Shown here: positions 23,053-34,976 of the stretch, one piece after another
Position numbering within the stretch: the first letter of the stretch is position 1
Layout of the letters: every line of letters starts with the position of its first letter
Origin: Laccaria trichodermophora
Taxonomy: Eukaryota > Basidiomycota > Agaricomycetes > Agaricales > Hydnangiaceae
Assembly (NCBI GenBank): GCA_018417955.1
Contig: JACTVC010000051.1
Location: forward strand, 85,750-149,749
Length of the DNA: 64,000 nucleotides
Reading direction: 5' to 3'
Translations under genes and position numbers: made by a program
Notes under the pieces: model-generated
What the model was told of the DNA's origin: nothing
The model's input: the letters and a program-made list of their open reading frames with translations, nothing else
The model's database searches: none

Positions 23053-26000
23053 TCAAATAGAAAGGAACCGATGTACCTCAATAAGAGGGTGAAGAACAAC
23101 TTTGTTGTGTGCCCACTGTCGTCGATTCGCAGCGTATATCTTCTGTGTGACTGGCACAATTTCAACTTGAAGGCTCCTCTCTTGCGACCAAATTCCCGCT
23201 CCAAAATCAGTGTAACTTTTGAAAGTTGAGTCTTCCACTTCTCGATATCTATGAACGGCGATAAAAATTTGACCTCCTCTTGATACAGGTGAGAAGATTT
23301 GCCGAATAACCGCTGGGACGAGAGTTTGTTGATTTGGTGGTTGATAAAAGATGATGCTGTTTCAGGGAGTTGTGTTCTCCATAGCGAACCCTCGACCATT
23401 GATATCGTAACGTGCGTATTGAATCACTCGTTTCGGTTGCTTCTCTTTTGTATAAAGCTCGAATGCGCAGTGGACGTCTTCCTCAAGATCGACCTCCTTG
23501 ACCTTGACCTTCTTAGCGTGCTCCTCTTGATCTAAAGTGTGAATATCGTGCATCAAGGTACCGATCTTGGAATTCGGAAAGCACTCGTGAAGAATGGGTA
23601 CACATTTTTCAAGCACTTTGGGACACCCTGGGTGTTCAACCAGGACCTTCAGCTGGCTTGCTGCACAGAAGGATTTCAAAGTCGTTGCCTCAAGTTCTCC
23701 TGTGTGGAACAGCGGATGGTTAATGTATGGGTCATTTCAAACAATAAAGATTGAACTAACCAATTTTATAGTTGTTGTTGACCTTCTGTAGGATGCCAAT
23801 CAATCTTTCAAAAGGAAACATCCACCATCCATGGATGGGCCCAAACCTCAAAAGAAAATCGGGAAGATGCAGCGCGTTATGGTGCACAGGATGCAGATCC
23901 ATGTTTGGGCAAAGTTCCCGAAGGCTTCTCAGGTAGAGTTCCAAGTATCGACGAGCCGCTTCCACGTGTCTTGCGGAGGTTCGATGTGAAGTAGCCCATC
24001 GAATTGCCATCGACAACAGCATTGTGCTCTCGACTACCTGCTCACTAGTAGCTGCACTCTACATCGATGTATTTATGGCAGCTGCCGTGGCAAAACTTGA
24101 TCAGCTACCGTGAGGGAATGAAATGAAATTTCATTGATTCACGGCACCCATTTCATTCAAAATGATTCATTCTGTTTCATTGATTCACGGCAACTGTTTC
24201 ATTCATTTCATTTCATTGATTCACAGAAATTACTTCATTTTTCATTTCATTCCACCACGGCAACTGTTTCATTCATTCCTTTATTGTTAGAGCTGGGAAA
24301 ATTATTATGTAATTGATGTAAAATATTAAAGTGTCTTATTTGGCAACAGTATGCCTATCTTGTTATGTATTTGAGCCTCAAATGCAAAAGTACTCCCATA
24401 TGGCCTCCCACACCACTGCAGTAGGGCACAACACATATCAGGCATAATTGTATATTATTTCCTTATTTAGGTGTGTATTAAAACATCGAAATTGTTGCCT
24501 GAAAGATTGAAACAAAAATGAAATAAAGAATGAAACAAAAATTCCATGGTAAGAATGAAACAAAGAATGAAACAAAGAATGAAATAGTTGCCAGGAATAA
24601 ATGAAACAGAATAAATTTCATTCTTCCTGGTAGGAATGAAGAAAGGATTGAAATGAAATGGAATGAAACAAAAACGATTTCATTCTCCACGGCAATGAAT
24701 GAAAAAAAATGAAACAGTTGCCGGGAATGAATGAAACAGAATAAATTATCTCAAATGAAACAGGTGCCGTGAATGAATGAAAACTTTGCATTTCATTCAT
24801 TCACGGTAGCTGATCAAGTTTTTTTATGGCAGCTGCCATAACTACATCATGTAATTGGCAGCTACCAGTCACCTGCTGGCGCCGGAGCCAAAGTTCATCA
24901 GGAACGTCAGCACCCCCAGTCGACCACATCTTCATCAACGACACCGGAAGGTCAAACTCGATACATGTTCTCCATTGATCGGCTTTAAGTTTCCCGTGAG
25001 CGGGCGAACCAAAGTTGGCTGGTGGGCCGCATCGTATTCTTGATGTCTTCCTGTATCTGACGTAAATCTTCTGTGTGGAGCATCACACCAAAGTCATTGC
25101 TAGCAGTCTCGTCACCGAGATCGATGACGATTTCCGACAGACCACCTTCAAGGCCAACACTCTGCGTAAATTCAACGTCATCCTTCTTACCCCCTTCCGG
25201 GGTGATCGTGGCTGCAGGATTAGACCTGCTTTGCGTAGGTAGAGATGCCTATCTTTTACTGTCAGAGTCGTGTCTCCACAAGAACGTTTACTCACCAAAA
25301 GGGGACTGATGAAGTGTAACTTTTTTGATTTTTTTCCCTTGAATTTTATCTGATCTTGAATACCACGCTCAGAACAAAGCGCGCGGAGCACCGGAATTGA
25401 AAACTTGTGCAAAGATCCTTGAGACGGATTGCTGGCCATCACTGCACGGGCCTTCCTAAGCTCCTTTTCGGAAACTTCCCGCTCTTCAGTAACGTCCAAG
25501 TCATCAGGCGGCTCCTCCCAGTGTGTTCCTATCACAACCCGGAAGTGGTGTTTGACCAAGCCAAGAAAAAGGTTATGCATTCTGTCGACAATGACCCAGT
25601 GAATGGGATTCCAATATGACAATCGCAAAAGTTCGGACCACCGGACACCTGTTTTCTTATAAAGTTTCTTCCTCTCCGATTTAGTACGAGCATCCCGCCA
25701 AGCTTCTGCGGCTGCTCTGTGCTCCTCCGGTGTAACTTTCTTCCAGTTGGAGTAATCAAGGTTATTGATGTCCGATTTCGATAGATAACACAAAGAGCAA
25801 AATCTGTTGGCTGAGTGGCCTGCGCACCCGTTCAGCTTTCGGGATCCTGGAAGATCAGCAATGGCAACCACCACTGCCTCGCGAGAACGACGGCCCTCAG
25901 GATGCTCATACGTTTTGCTGTACCATGTCCCGCGGTGATAAGAACGGTCAAGGACATCAACCAAAGGAGCCAAAAACAGATTCAAGCCATCCAAGCTCGG

Positions 26001-27531
26001 CTGTTTGGGACCTGGAACGATACCGCCAAGATACATGTTCTCCGGCTTGTAACAAATACTAGGTGGCAAGCTAATGCATCCCATAGCAAGGGATCCGACT
26101 GATGCCGACTTTCCAGCAGCACGATTATGATATGGATTATATCCATCCCAGCTAATGCTCCAAACTGTGCAAATTTCGTGGTTAGCGTCGACGAAAACAT
26201 CCCCACTGGCGTCAAGGAACTCGCGAATGACATTGCCTTGGTTGATTCCGCACAACTCATCCACAGCCATACAGTCACGCGTCCACCGAATGGCTTCTTC
26301 AATGCCGGGACGGGCGTAAAGCGCTCCAACAAAGGCGGTAAAGTCTTGCATCACATAGGGTCGAATGGGCACTCGAAGACTAACCCCGTCTTTAACTCCC
26401 AGCTTTGTCAAACGTGTGCCACACGGCTGGCTCGTGGGGAATCGTTTAAAATTGCATATTCCTGGGTAGGTCTTTCTTCCATCTTTCTCGCCAGGTGGAT
26501 AGATGTTGGAACATGAGGGGCATGTTGCATACGTGGTTGTTTTGGGGTCCAGGTCAAAAATCTTTCGCGCTGTGCGGATGTCCTTGGGCAAGTTGTCTAA
26601 CGGTAACTTCTCACCTAGGCCAGGCTCCATCTGTTCGAGTAGAATGTGAACCATTTTCAAAAGAAAGGTGCATGACTGGCCGGAAGCATGAGCAAAAAGG
26701 TTGATGACAAGCGCCATAAACAATCCAACAACCACTATTGGACTTCCGTTTTTCAAGGGGTGATCAAAGTGCCGTGCTGGAAATGAGTGTTAGGTATCCT
26801 TGCTCGATCGTCATAATGTTTGCTTGCTTACAATTGTCGTAGAAGTCTGGAGAACACCTGATTTCAGCATCAAGGCGTACCCATTCGTTAATGTCCTGGT
26901 CTATTCTCTTCACCGTATCTTCCAAACGGGCTCTCATCTCCAAAAGGAGAGCGTTCGTGCCCTCATTAACATCCGTCTTCAAATTCTTCAGTCGTGAGTG
27001 GGTGTCCCTGAACCAAACAGATTCCTTTTGCAAAAAATCAGCCACCAATTGCCTTGATGGAAAGCGCGTGTTTGTCGTTGAGGTGAGTAGCTGCCCATCT
27101 CCATGCCAGTCTCGCAGAATGTTTGTCACCTCACGATCCCGTTTCTCAATCTCCAGATCTAGATGATATAAGGAGTAATAAAACTCTTTCCCTGGATCAC
27201 GAAAATTCCCCGATGGAGGGTCTCTAGCCAAAGACGATGGACTTGGAGAGGGAGGGGTAGCCGATGAAGGGACTGACTTGGCTTGTGTGGAGGTAGTGTC
27301 AGTGTGCGGGAGCTGGTTGGGCAGCGTCGCCACTAAGGAGTCAGAGAGGCTGAGCTTGAACACCTCGTTGTGCAGATATTCCATAGTTTCGTTTGATTCT
27401 AATTTTGTTTCGTGAAGTTTAGATTTGGCTTCTTTTCGACTGTGGATATCGAATGTGGCTTGGGTGACTGATGAGCCGTTGCAGGTGAGGCAGTAGCACA
27501 GGCGCAGTCGAGTTTTCTTTTTGCTAGACAT
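23053..27531 (-). mobile_element. CACTA (Tnp2-type) DNA transposon, inactive
   Basis: The transposase reads leftwards from MSSKKKTRLRLCYCLTC (27531), whose Cys/His start (CLTC...FDIHS) is usual for basidiomycete Tnp2 proteins. A 55-bp intron (26831-26777) joins it to the long exon with HFDHPLKNGSPIVVVGLFMA. The long exon has CPSCSNIYPP, LPPSICYKPENMYLGGIVPG, a catalytic-domain DLPGSRKLNGCAGHSANRFC and WNPIHWVIVDRMHNLFLGL. Exon 3 (after about 25226) continues DDVEFTQSVGLEGGLSEIVI. Later parts include HPVHHNALHLPDFLLRFGPI and FCAASQLKVLVEHPGCPKV. The copy is broken by a +1 shift before NFGSPAHGKLKADQW (about 25030), a TAG near 24060, a TGA at 23362-23364 and a MITE in an exon. No CACTA-type terminal repeats were found by eye, so the outer limits are those of the gene. 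Confidence 0.85.
24087..24822. mobile_element. MITE inside the CACTA transposase
   Basis: 736 bp with perfect 22-bp terminal inverted repeats that begin AAAACTTGATCAGCTACCGT. It is flanked by the same 15 bases, TTTATGGCAGCTGCC, at 24072-24086 and 24823-24837. The target is itself palindromic (TTATGGCAGCTGCCATAA). The interior is rich in ATGAAACA and TTTCATTCA units on the two arms, so most of the element can fold into a long hairpin. There is no coding capacity. It splits the transposase between DVVMAAA and INTSM, so it arrived after the CACTA element. Confidence 0.8.
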
Positions 27532-27811
27532 GACTTGTCGAAGAAGATGTCGCGACCTCGACTTATATGTATCCCCCTCTATCAAGCGCCATTGTTATCG
27601 ACATTCCTGATATTTGGTATAACTATGACAACCTTGTATGAAATTGAAACAACAAGTTTCGCGACCTTATAATTCCCTCAATATCGACAAGACTACCCAA
27701 ATCCAGTGATAATTGTGGTGCACAACGAAATACAACAACCATCCATATATCCGGAACAAGGATCCATCAGCCATTATATTATATGCTATGCACATTATCA
27801 AGAGCTAACAC

Positions 27812-28330
27812 ATGCCGCTCACACTTAGGATAACGTTTGAAGCAGAATCGAAAATCATTCCCCCTCCTCTTACGCTCAGACGTGTATGGACGGTCGAATC
27901 TGAAAGCCACCAGTGTCCGAAAACGATTGCTGAGTCGGAGAACATCCGAAAGCCACCAGGCGAGGTTGGGCGACCAAGCCGGGGGGGTTATCGGTTGACG
28001 GAGGCGTTGGGATTAAGCGACAAGGAATATCAGGAAATCCAAGTATGATATGTGTGGCTTTTTTGGATGCGACTAACTAATGGCCACTAGAATTTCGTCA
28101 AGAAGCAATGCAATACACACCTTCAAGTCAGTCGACCCTTCAACTCACAAGACTCCGAAAAATTGGCATTAATATGCCAAGAGGCATGTATATACTTGAT
28201 TATTGGGTCGGCAGTGACCAACTGTATTTAGGTCTTGACATCGTTTCCCACATTGGCTCGTTATGAAGACAACTGGGCTACATTGGATTTCATTCATGGT
28301 TATTTACGCAACTGTACACGCAGAAAGTAA
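27812..28330 (+). CDS. Small 140-aa protein, agaricomycete family
   Basis: Exons 27812-28042, 28091-28183 and 28232-28330 join in phase 0. It starts MPLTLRITFEAESKIIPPPL. Exon 2 is NFVKKQCNTHLQVSRPFNSQ..., and exon 3 is VLTSFPTLARYEDNWATLDF followed by IHGYLRNCTRRK. The block FP.L.RY.DNWA..DF is the signature of a large mushroom family of unknown function. The 43410 locus in this window is a paralog with exon 2 of exactly the same length (93 bp). The second intron seems to start with GC (GAG/GCATGT). The gene looks intact and lies just upstream of the CACTA transposase start, transcribed away from it. Confidence 0.7.
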
Positions 28331-28844
28331 TCTTCATAGGGCATGTTCATAGCATTTCGGAAGGAAAAAGAAACAATGATATGTTTGAGTAAAGGATGCT
28401 GGTAGAGGAAGGACATGCGAACGTTTTGGTTGTCCGTATCAGCGCATGCTCTCATATACGACGATTCCTAGCGAATTTTCGATTCGATTGCAAACGACGG
28501 CACTCATTGACGAGTGCTTGTCCATCTCTGAAGAAAACAGTTCTTTGTGAGTTTGTAAATTCCAATACTTCGATTGACTATTTACAAAGTGTACAGGACA
28601 TGACCTATCCGCGAAACGGCACAGGTGGTGATGAGTAAGTAAGCTTACAACGCCGCCCAGCCGCTCACCTTTGCCACTCTCCAGATTCGGCGCTGCCAGT
28701 GACATCCACAGCCGTTGATCACGACCATCGTGAACGATGGTGTTGGCTCGTCGTCATCGGCCTCACGCCCCATCCTGACATCGCAACGTCGCAAGAGAGA
28801 GCCACGGCATTGGGAGGGGCTGTCGAGATATAGTGATAGCCTGG
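28331..28844. other. No resolved gene
   Basis: Frames on both strands at 28396-28930 overlap and share no family signature. A plus-strand piece around 28770 (DIATSQERATALGGAVEI) may be an exon of the following locus. Confidence 0.3.
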
Positions 28845-28856
28845 ATGGATTCATCG

Positions 28857-29135
28857 CAAGAAATCGACGAACTGGTTCCATACAACGTAAGTCTTGTCCA
28901 TCTTTCCTTCGCAAAGTCGTACAACTCACCTTTTCCTTGCAGCATGCGCCCTAACCCTCCCAACGCTCCCCACCACAATCCAGCTTCCAAACGAGGGGTC
29001 TTATCACAAGAAATCGACGAACTGGTCCTTACAACGTAAGTATCGTCCATCTTTTCCTTGTAAAGTCGTACAACTCACCTTTTCCATGCAGCATGCGCCC
29101 TAACCCTCCCCGCCACAATCCTGATTCAAAGAAGG
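28857..29135. repeat. Tandem duplication of an exon-intron unit (period 150 bp)
   Basis: CAAGAAATCGACGAACTGGT, a GTAAGT donor, an intron ending TTTTCC-TGCAG and CATGCGCCCTAACCCTCCC occur at 28857-29006 and again at 29007-29135. On the plus strand the second unit reads SQEIDELVLTT then MRPNPPRHNPDSKKGF... and ends at a TAG at about 29216-29218. The first unit has one extra base before its donor, so its frame does not join. It looks like a decaying gene whose exon and intron were copied together. Confidence 0.65.
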
Positions 29136-29218
29136 GGTTTACGGCCGCCCGTTTAATGGGCTGTCGCTTGAAAATCGTCCACGTCAACGCCAAACGAAAT
29201 CTGCACGAAACTGATTAG

Positions 29219-29637
29219 CGAGCGTTGACGCTGAGTGAGAAAGGTACGTCAGCATCTCCACGCACAACACCAAACAGACGACCTACCTAGAGTAAACGGG
29301 AGACTGCCTGAGGAAAGTCGTTAGTGAGCCTTGACGCTGACTGAGAAAGGTACAATTGGAAGGATTGTGTATTGTGAAGCCGCGTATCGATAGCAGATTC
29401 TGGTGGAAAAAGGTACGTCAACGTCGATCAAAGTGTATGCGGGAGGTACTGACTTGTATTTCCTCAGCGTTCGACACCGACGTTGCTGAACTCGCTTGGA
29501 GGGTGTATGTGTTATCGTGCTGGAGGTGGAACATCTCTTCTTCGGAAATTAGCACGTTTTTTTTGGGATGGAGGGAGCTAATATTTTGATACTACAATCT
29601 ATGCAAGGTTTTACTATTAATCGAGGTGGGCTTCAGA
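29219..29637. other. Short direct repeats, no gene
   Basis: TTAGCGAGCGTTGACGCTGA with GTGAGAAAGGTA (29213-29245) recurs as TTAGTGAGCCTTGACGCTGA with CTGAGAAAGGTA (29320-29352). The AGAAAGGTACGTCA part resembles a splice donor. No coherent ORF is seen. Confidence 0.4.
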
Positions 29638-30134
29638 CTAGGTTACAAGCGGTGTCTCGTCCGAGCCTTCGAGGGTACCGCAGCCTTCCGAAACAGTGCA
29701 GGGCTAAAGGAGGCATCAGGCGCTGAAATTTTTGCGGAAGCGTACTTACCTCCGCACTAAAAGCTTCAACAGCTTTGCCGTCGATCCTCGCTGCGGCCTT
29801 GGCTACGCTCGTGAGGCGGACGTTACTCGCGTACACCTTTCGGATCGTCGTTACAAGCGGTGTCTTGTCCGAGCCTTCGAGGGTACTGCAGCCTTCCGAA
29901 ACAGTGCAGGGCTAAAGGAGGCGTCAGGCGCTGAGTTTTTTGCGGAAGCGTACTTACCTCCACGCCAAACGCCTCAAGAGCTTCATCGTCCATCCTCGCT
30001 GCCGCCTTGGCTACGCTCGTGTGCCCAGAGCTTACCACCCTCGCCTCCACCGCTCGGATCGTCAACAATGCCCAGAGGTCTTTGATTTTTGAACCAACGA
30101 TTCTTAATCTCCCGTAGCACCTGCCTTTAGCCAT
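29638..30134 (-). CDS. 134-aa protein with duplicated exons
   Basis: Exons 30134-29958, 29911-29750 and 29703-29638 join in phase 0 through two nearly identical 46-bp introns (GTAAGTACGCTTCCGCAAAA to CCTTTAG). Exon 1 ends TSVAKAAARMDDEALEAFGV+E. Exon 2 reads PCTVSEGCSTLEGSDKTPLV and ends TSVAKAAARIDGKAVEAFSA+E. Exon 3 repeats PCTVSEGCGTLEGSDETPLV and stops. The tandem DNA repeat has a period of 208 bp (29642-29849, then from 29850). The start is uncertain: an ATG at 30134 is used, but the frame is open further upstream and another frame there reads LREIKNRWFKNQRPLG. Function unknown; AKAAAR-type helices may pack as a coil. Confidence 0.45.
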
Positions 30135-31271
30135 TTTCTTTGCTTTTGGTGCTTTCAGGTACTGTTGTTGTGCTGGGTGGTGATGGTGGTGTAAGAAGTT
30201 GAGGATGGTCCAAACGAGAACACACAAACAAATAAGGTTCTCGCCAATGCCAAACGAAAGACTGGAAATACAACCTACGTACCAATCAAAATCTGCGCGA
30301 GGTGTAAAGCTGTAAAGTAACGTATCCTACATACCCCATGCCAAACGAAAGACTGGAAACTGTGTCTTCACAATTACGGGCTGTGATTTCTCGACGTTGT
30401 AACGTTCCGCGTCCGTTTGAGGCTTCCTCTTGCATGCTGTCAGTGTTTCACTTCAATCCTAACTCTTTCCGATAACTTATGCGATCTCTTGGTGTAGAAA
30501 ACGTGAGCTCTCTTGGTGTCGAAAGCGAGTGACCTCTTGGTGTAGAAAACGCGAGTCTCTTGGTGTAGAAAACTCAAATGTTTGAGAGAGACCTCTTTCG
30601 ATAACTTACGCGATCTTTTGGTGTGGAAAACGCGAGGTATGTAAGTCTTTCCCTTCTGTTGGTTTTGACACAGTGGGTTTGACGTGTCCGGCGTTCGTAG
30701 AGCCTGAACAGGCCAACGAGACTTCGTTGAATAAGAGGGACGATGGTATGTGCGTTTCTTTGTCGTGTCGTGTAAGGCTCCTTCTGCTGATTGGACATAC
30801 GTAGAACTTCAGAGGAAGATTCGACGTATTTAATGAGTTCCTTTCGATGAATTTCTTGTACATGCGCAATATCTGTTCATATATTTGATGAGTGCACGGG
30901 TACGCTGGCAAGTAAGCTTACTTGCAATTCCTTTGGAGCCAAGGAGAAGTCGTGAGTGGATGTATTCATACAGAGATGAGACTTGATAGTGTCACGACAG
31001 CTATGATCAGATTTCATCAGATTATACCCTGTCATGATTTTTCAATGCAAAACAGTTACTACTTGGTTACTACACAACCATCGCAGTTAAACGATCCCTT
31101 AGCTCTGACCGAACGACCACGAGCTCGACACACATTTCCTCGAGTCTCCGCATTATCTCCGTGTTCAAACTTTCGAAGAGCTGGACGTACATACAAGGGC
31201 ATTACGTGGTACAATCTTGAAGTCACATAAAGCATATATTGAAGTTACATGAAGCATATACAAGATCACGA
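30135..31271. other. Spacer with CTCTTGGTGTAGAAAACGCG repeats
   Basis: Between 30478 and 30640 the motif CTCTTGGTGTAGAAAACG with following CGAG or TGAG occurs five or six times. GCCAAACGAAAGACTGGAAA is repeated at about 30246 and 30340. A minus-strand frame starting MPAYPCTHQIYEQILRMYKK (30911) might be a small exon but has no partner. No confident gene. Confidence 0.4.
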
Positions 31272-32293
31272 CTATCTTTCTCCGAAGACGTCTGGGTGAA
31301 GAGCTCGAGCGAGAAGTAAAAACACGGAAAGACCGAGAATTATGTTGATGATCAGAGGTATTCTCTGATATATGTGCCCTCTCAGCCCTTTGGAGGCGAA
31401 CCACGTGAAGACATCGATCACGCCTACATGATCGGTCGAAACCTTGATACTCATATGATTTCTTTCATCAAAGGAATGCGCCTAGGAACATAAATTAAAC
31501 GTTAAATGTCGGAAATGAAAAAGATCACGCACTACTTCTAGCTTCATCGCTGAGCGCTGAAAGTTAGCAAGTTGACAACGAAGTCAAATGATTACTGGAA
31601 CTTACATTTCTTGGGTAACCCTCCTTGGAAGGCACATTCTCCATCAGAAGCGACGGGAAGGCCTGCTCCCAAAAAATAAGTAACTGGTCATGTTTCCCCG
31701 AGATGTTACAGACCTGTCGCATCAACACGCCAATTCTGGACACGGCCACTTCCAACGGCCATTGCAGACAAGGTAGTGGAATTGAAAGCGAGAAATTCCA
31801 CCGGCCCGTCATCAATGTGAACGGACGAGGAGAGATAGAAAATCCCCTGAAGGGAGAGTCAGAAAACCATGCGAATTGAGGTGTAGAGTGACGAACATTA
31901 TCTCCTTGCACATGGATGTTGATCATGCCATCGTGACAACCAAAGGCTAAGGCCTTCGTAGGACTCTGGGTAGACATCCAGGTGGCGGCCAAAACAAATC
32001 CATTAGAGGAAGCAATCGTTTGGTGAATATCGGATTCCAGATCCCATACCACCAGTAAGCCGTCCTCACCTGAGGAAAAATGTCATTGTTGTGCCGTATG
32101 AAAAACTCAAATGAAAATCACCTCCGCTGAGTAAGAGAGCGCCGTCAGAGCTCAGGCAGAGTGTCCTGATCTTGCGGGTGTGTCGAATTAGAGCCCTGTG
32201 CTGGTAAACCTTCAAAAATTTAAGTGAGAGCATGAGGCAAAGGAAATGAGCGCGTACCGAGGGGTTCTGATGGCTTGCGGGTTTCATCGACAT
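31272..32293 (-). CDS. Tail-anchored WD40-type protein D (255 aa, diverged)
   Basis: Exons 32293-32258, 32209-32122, 32069-31714, 31662-31606, 31556-31536 and 31481-31272 close in frame. It opens MSMKPASHQNPS. Exon 2 is again 88 bp, with RALIRHTRKIRTLCLSSDGA and LLLSGG, and then EDGLLVVWDLESDIHQ and ALAFGCHDGMINIHVQGD. After these two blades the sequence leaves the family pattern, and exon 5 is only 21 bp. The end has FTWFASKGLRGHIYQRIP followed by the hydrophobic LIINIILGLSVFLLLARAL, a tail anchor with an HPDVFGER end. It is thus a shortened relative of proteins A and C. The two ATGs at 32293 and 32287 are both possible starts. The palindrome at 32795 lies 500 bp upstream. Function unknown. 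Confidence 0.65.
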
Positions 32294-33139
32294 GAACTTA
32301 GAGGAGATGGTTAGTTCTTTCGTGTTGCGCTCTGAAGCTCTTTAACTGCCTCAATGACAAGGGGGTTGCTAGCATATACAATTAACGAGGGCTGTTGGTT
32401 GCCACAATCTGTCGGCGACAACAATTACTAACACCCGCATAATGGGAGTGAATGTTGGACGTTACAGGTTACCGACACTTCGCGATGCCGACAAAAAAGT
32501 GCCTCATACGACCAGGGATTAATTAGTGTTCTTGCGAAATGTTTCCCTGCACGGATCCTAAAATGCAGAGTGATAAACAAGTACTCCACAATCCAGGGCT
32601 CACCTCTCCGTACTAGGAACACATTTGAATTCAGAGATACAAAAACAATAACCCCTAGATACGATACATTCTCCCTTGACAGCTCTTCCTTTCTTAATTC
32701 GTCTGACATCCGGACATTATACAAACGAGCCTTACAATGTAATGAAGTGTAAAGGAGACAATAAAACGCGCCTTCCTTCACTTAGTTTCCCGGACTTTAG
32801 GGGAGGTTGACATATGTCACGTGAAGCTTGCACGCCTCCCCTAAAGTTTTGAAGAATGACTTGGAAACAATAGCGCTCGATGTGCTTTTTCCGAAACCAC
32901 GCACAGATAGATAGATACCTTTTGTAGAGTAGAATATGTATGGTAACCGAATTAGAGGGCGCTTTGCAACCAGGACCGAATGGGTTTACCATCGCGCCCT
33001 AATGTCGCAGAACAAAAAGTGGTCGAGGTGACTTTGAGATGCATATCTGGGTACCGATTCTTAAATACTGTGAGTTGTCCGCTAATCCAAAATCAAGAAC
33101 CCGTTTATCACCCACTGACTTACGATATTCAGTACCGCC
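32294..33139. other. Divergent promoter region between WD40 gene D and the F-box gene
   Basis: No gene is supported. It contains the palindrome at 32795-32846, 294 bp before the F-box ATG and about 500 bp before the start of gene D. Confidence 0.4.
32795..32846. promoter_or_regulatory. TTTAGGGG-CACGTG-CCCCTAAA palindrome, copy 2
   Basis: Arms CTTTAGGGGAGG and CCTCCCCTAAAG are a perfect 12-bp inverted repeat, with GTCACGTGAAG between them. The core outside these elements differs from copy 1, so the arms and E-box look conserved rather than copied with their surroundings. Confidence 0.6.
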
Positions 33140-34976
33140 ATGTTTCACTACGCTATCCAAAGCGCCTTCAACCTTTCAACTCATACGACACCTTTACCAA
33201 CTGGTTTGGTTAAGGGGGTACGAGTTCTACGCTTTTGTTACTCGCATTCAACTCATTTCCAAATTCAAAGATATCAGATTCCATTGCGACTCTGTTCAAA
33301 CCAGTCAATCAAGAAAGAAAACGACTTCGCGACAAGGTGAATGACGCGTGGGGGTCGCATAAGCGGCAAAAAGTCGTGAGTAGTTGTGCCTGAACCCCAC
33401 CAACTTCCTCCATTGATTTTTTTAATCATTTCAGGACGTATTGTCCAGATTCTGCACGCCAGAGATGAAAGAAATGACCCAACACACTATGGTCTTGATG
33501 GACTTCCCTGACGAAATAATTCTCCTCATCTTGCAAGACGTGACTCTGCGAGAAGCCTTGCCGCTACTGCAGTGCAACTGGCGATTACGCTCGGTCGTTT
33601 CGCAATTTTACTTGAAGCATCATGGCTTTGTCATCCGGGATGACAATGCGGACGACATCACTCTCCAAGGCGACGTACCTGCAGCAGCCCTCCGCATGTT
33701 GTCAGTTTATCCGTTCGTCAACCGAATCACCCTCTGCTGCGACCTCTACTACCTTGTCAAGTATAGGAACCTCCTCCTGTCCCTTTTATGCCAGCTCAAG
33801 GCTCTCATCTACTTCAACATCTACTTCAATCCATTGGACCTTGCTCTCTTACATGATCCACGTACCCCAAACGCCATTTATTCCGCGATTACAGCACTAC
33901 CCGGTGGCATATATGCTTTCAAGATCTCAAGAGCCTTTGATCCACTGCCCGTCAAGGCATTATCTCAACCGCCACATCCACGGAGCCATATCCACCATCG
34001 CGGGTTGAGCCGTTCCATCTCCCAAATCCGCGATCTGGACTTATCCATGGAATTTCCGGTCACTCAATCGCTCTCCGAAATGTACGAAAGGCTACTTCAA
34101 GGGAAAGCTGTAACCAGCCTCGTCATCTCGGATCAGTCGACTTGTTCTGCCTTCAACAAGCTCATGAGGTCATTAAACCTCCCCCTTCTCACTCGCTTGA
34201 ATCTTCTGATCACTTCCCGGTGTGGTATTCATCTCCCTCGAAAATTCTTCGTGCGACATCCGCTACTCCAGTCGGCACCTCTCTGTACCTACGGGTTAAA
34301 GTCCCAAATGCCGGACTCTCCGTCAAAATCGCTATTCATTTCTCACGTTGCACGAATTTCGCTCACCTCTAATCATCATTCGTGGGTGCACAATAATCCT
34401 CCTGCATTGCAACACTTGCAGATCCGACTGCCTTTGACATTGTACAATCCACGTGGTCGTACATTCTGTTCCACTATGCGGACATTGGCAAATCCCCTCA
34501 AATCAGTGTCGGCGCAGGCTTTTGTGGGATTGACCATCGAGCTGCACTTTCCGTACAGTCTCAGGGAACATATCCTTCACTGCTGCGAGACAAGAAATGT
34601 TTGTGAGTGTGCTCCTTCACCACAATTAGTCGTTCCGCAGGCGAAGAGCCTCACTATTGGCCTCCGCTCCTTTCATCCGTTGATGTTGGTAAGCGACTTC
34701 GATTCATTTCACTTCAAGTCACTTAGTTTTTTGATTTAGGGCTTTCTTTCTACTTGGATCAAGATCTTTCCGAATCTTGAGGGTGTTACCATCAAAGCAA
34801 CGGACTCGCAACCTAATTTGTCGTGGAGCCCGATGATCCACGCATACTTAGTGGATTCATCTGCTATGATGCCCTGTCTCAGCATGTTCAAATTCTCAAC
34901 TGGGGGGGGTAATTACTCGGTTTGGGCCCCATATAACAGACTTACACCCGAAAGCAATAGATGGGTTGAACTATAA
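33140..34976 (+). CDS. F-box protein (557 aa)
   Basis: Exons 33140-33217, 33271-33375, 33435-34688 and 34740-34976 have phase-0 junctions. A short N-terminal part (MFHYAIQSAFNLSTHTTPLP), a charged helix (ERKRLRDKVNDAWGSHKRQK) and then the F-box at about residues 79-123 follow: LMDFPDEIILLILQDVTLRE with LPLLQCNWRLRSVV. The F-box recruits SKP1 to SCF ubiquitin ligases. The remainder has leucine-rich, LRR-like stretches (LPLLTRLNLLI, PALQHLQIRLPL) typical of the amplified mushroom F-box families, where the substrate is unknown. The last exon contains TWIKIFPNLEGVTIKA. It looks intact and is divergent from WD40 gene D. Confidence 0.75.
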
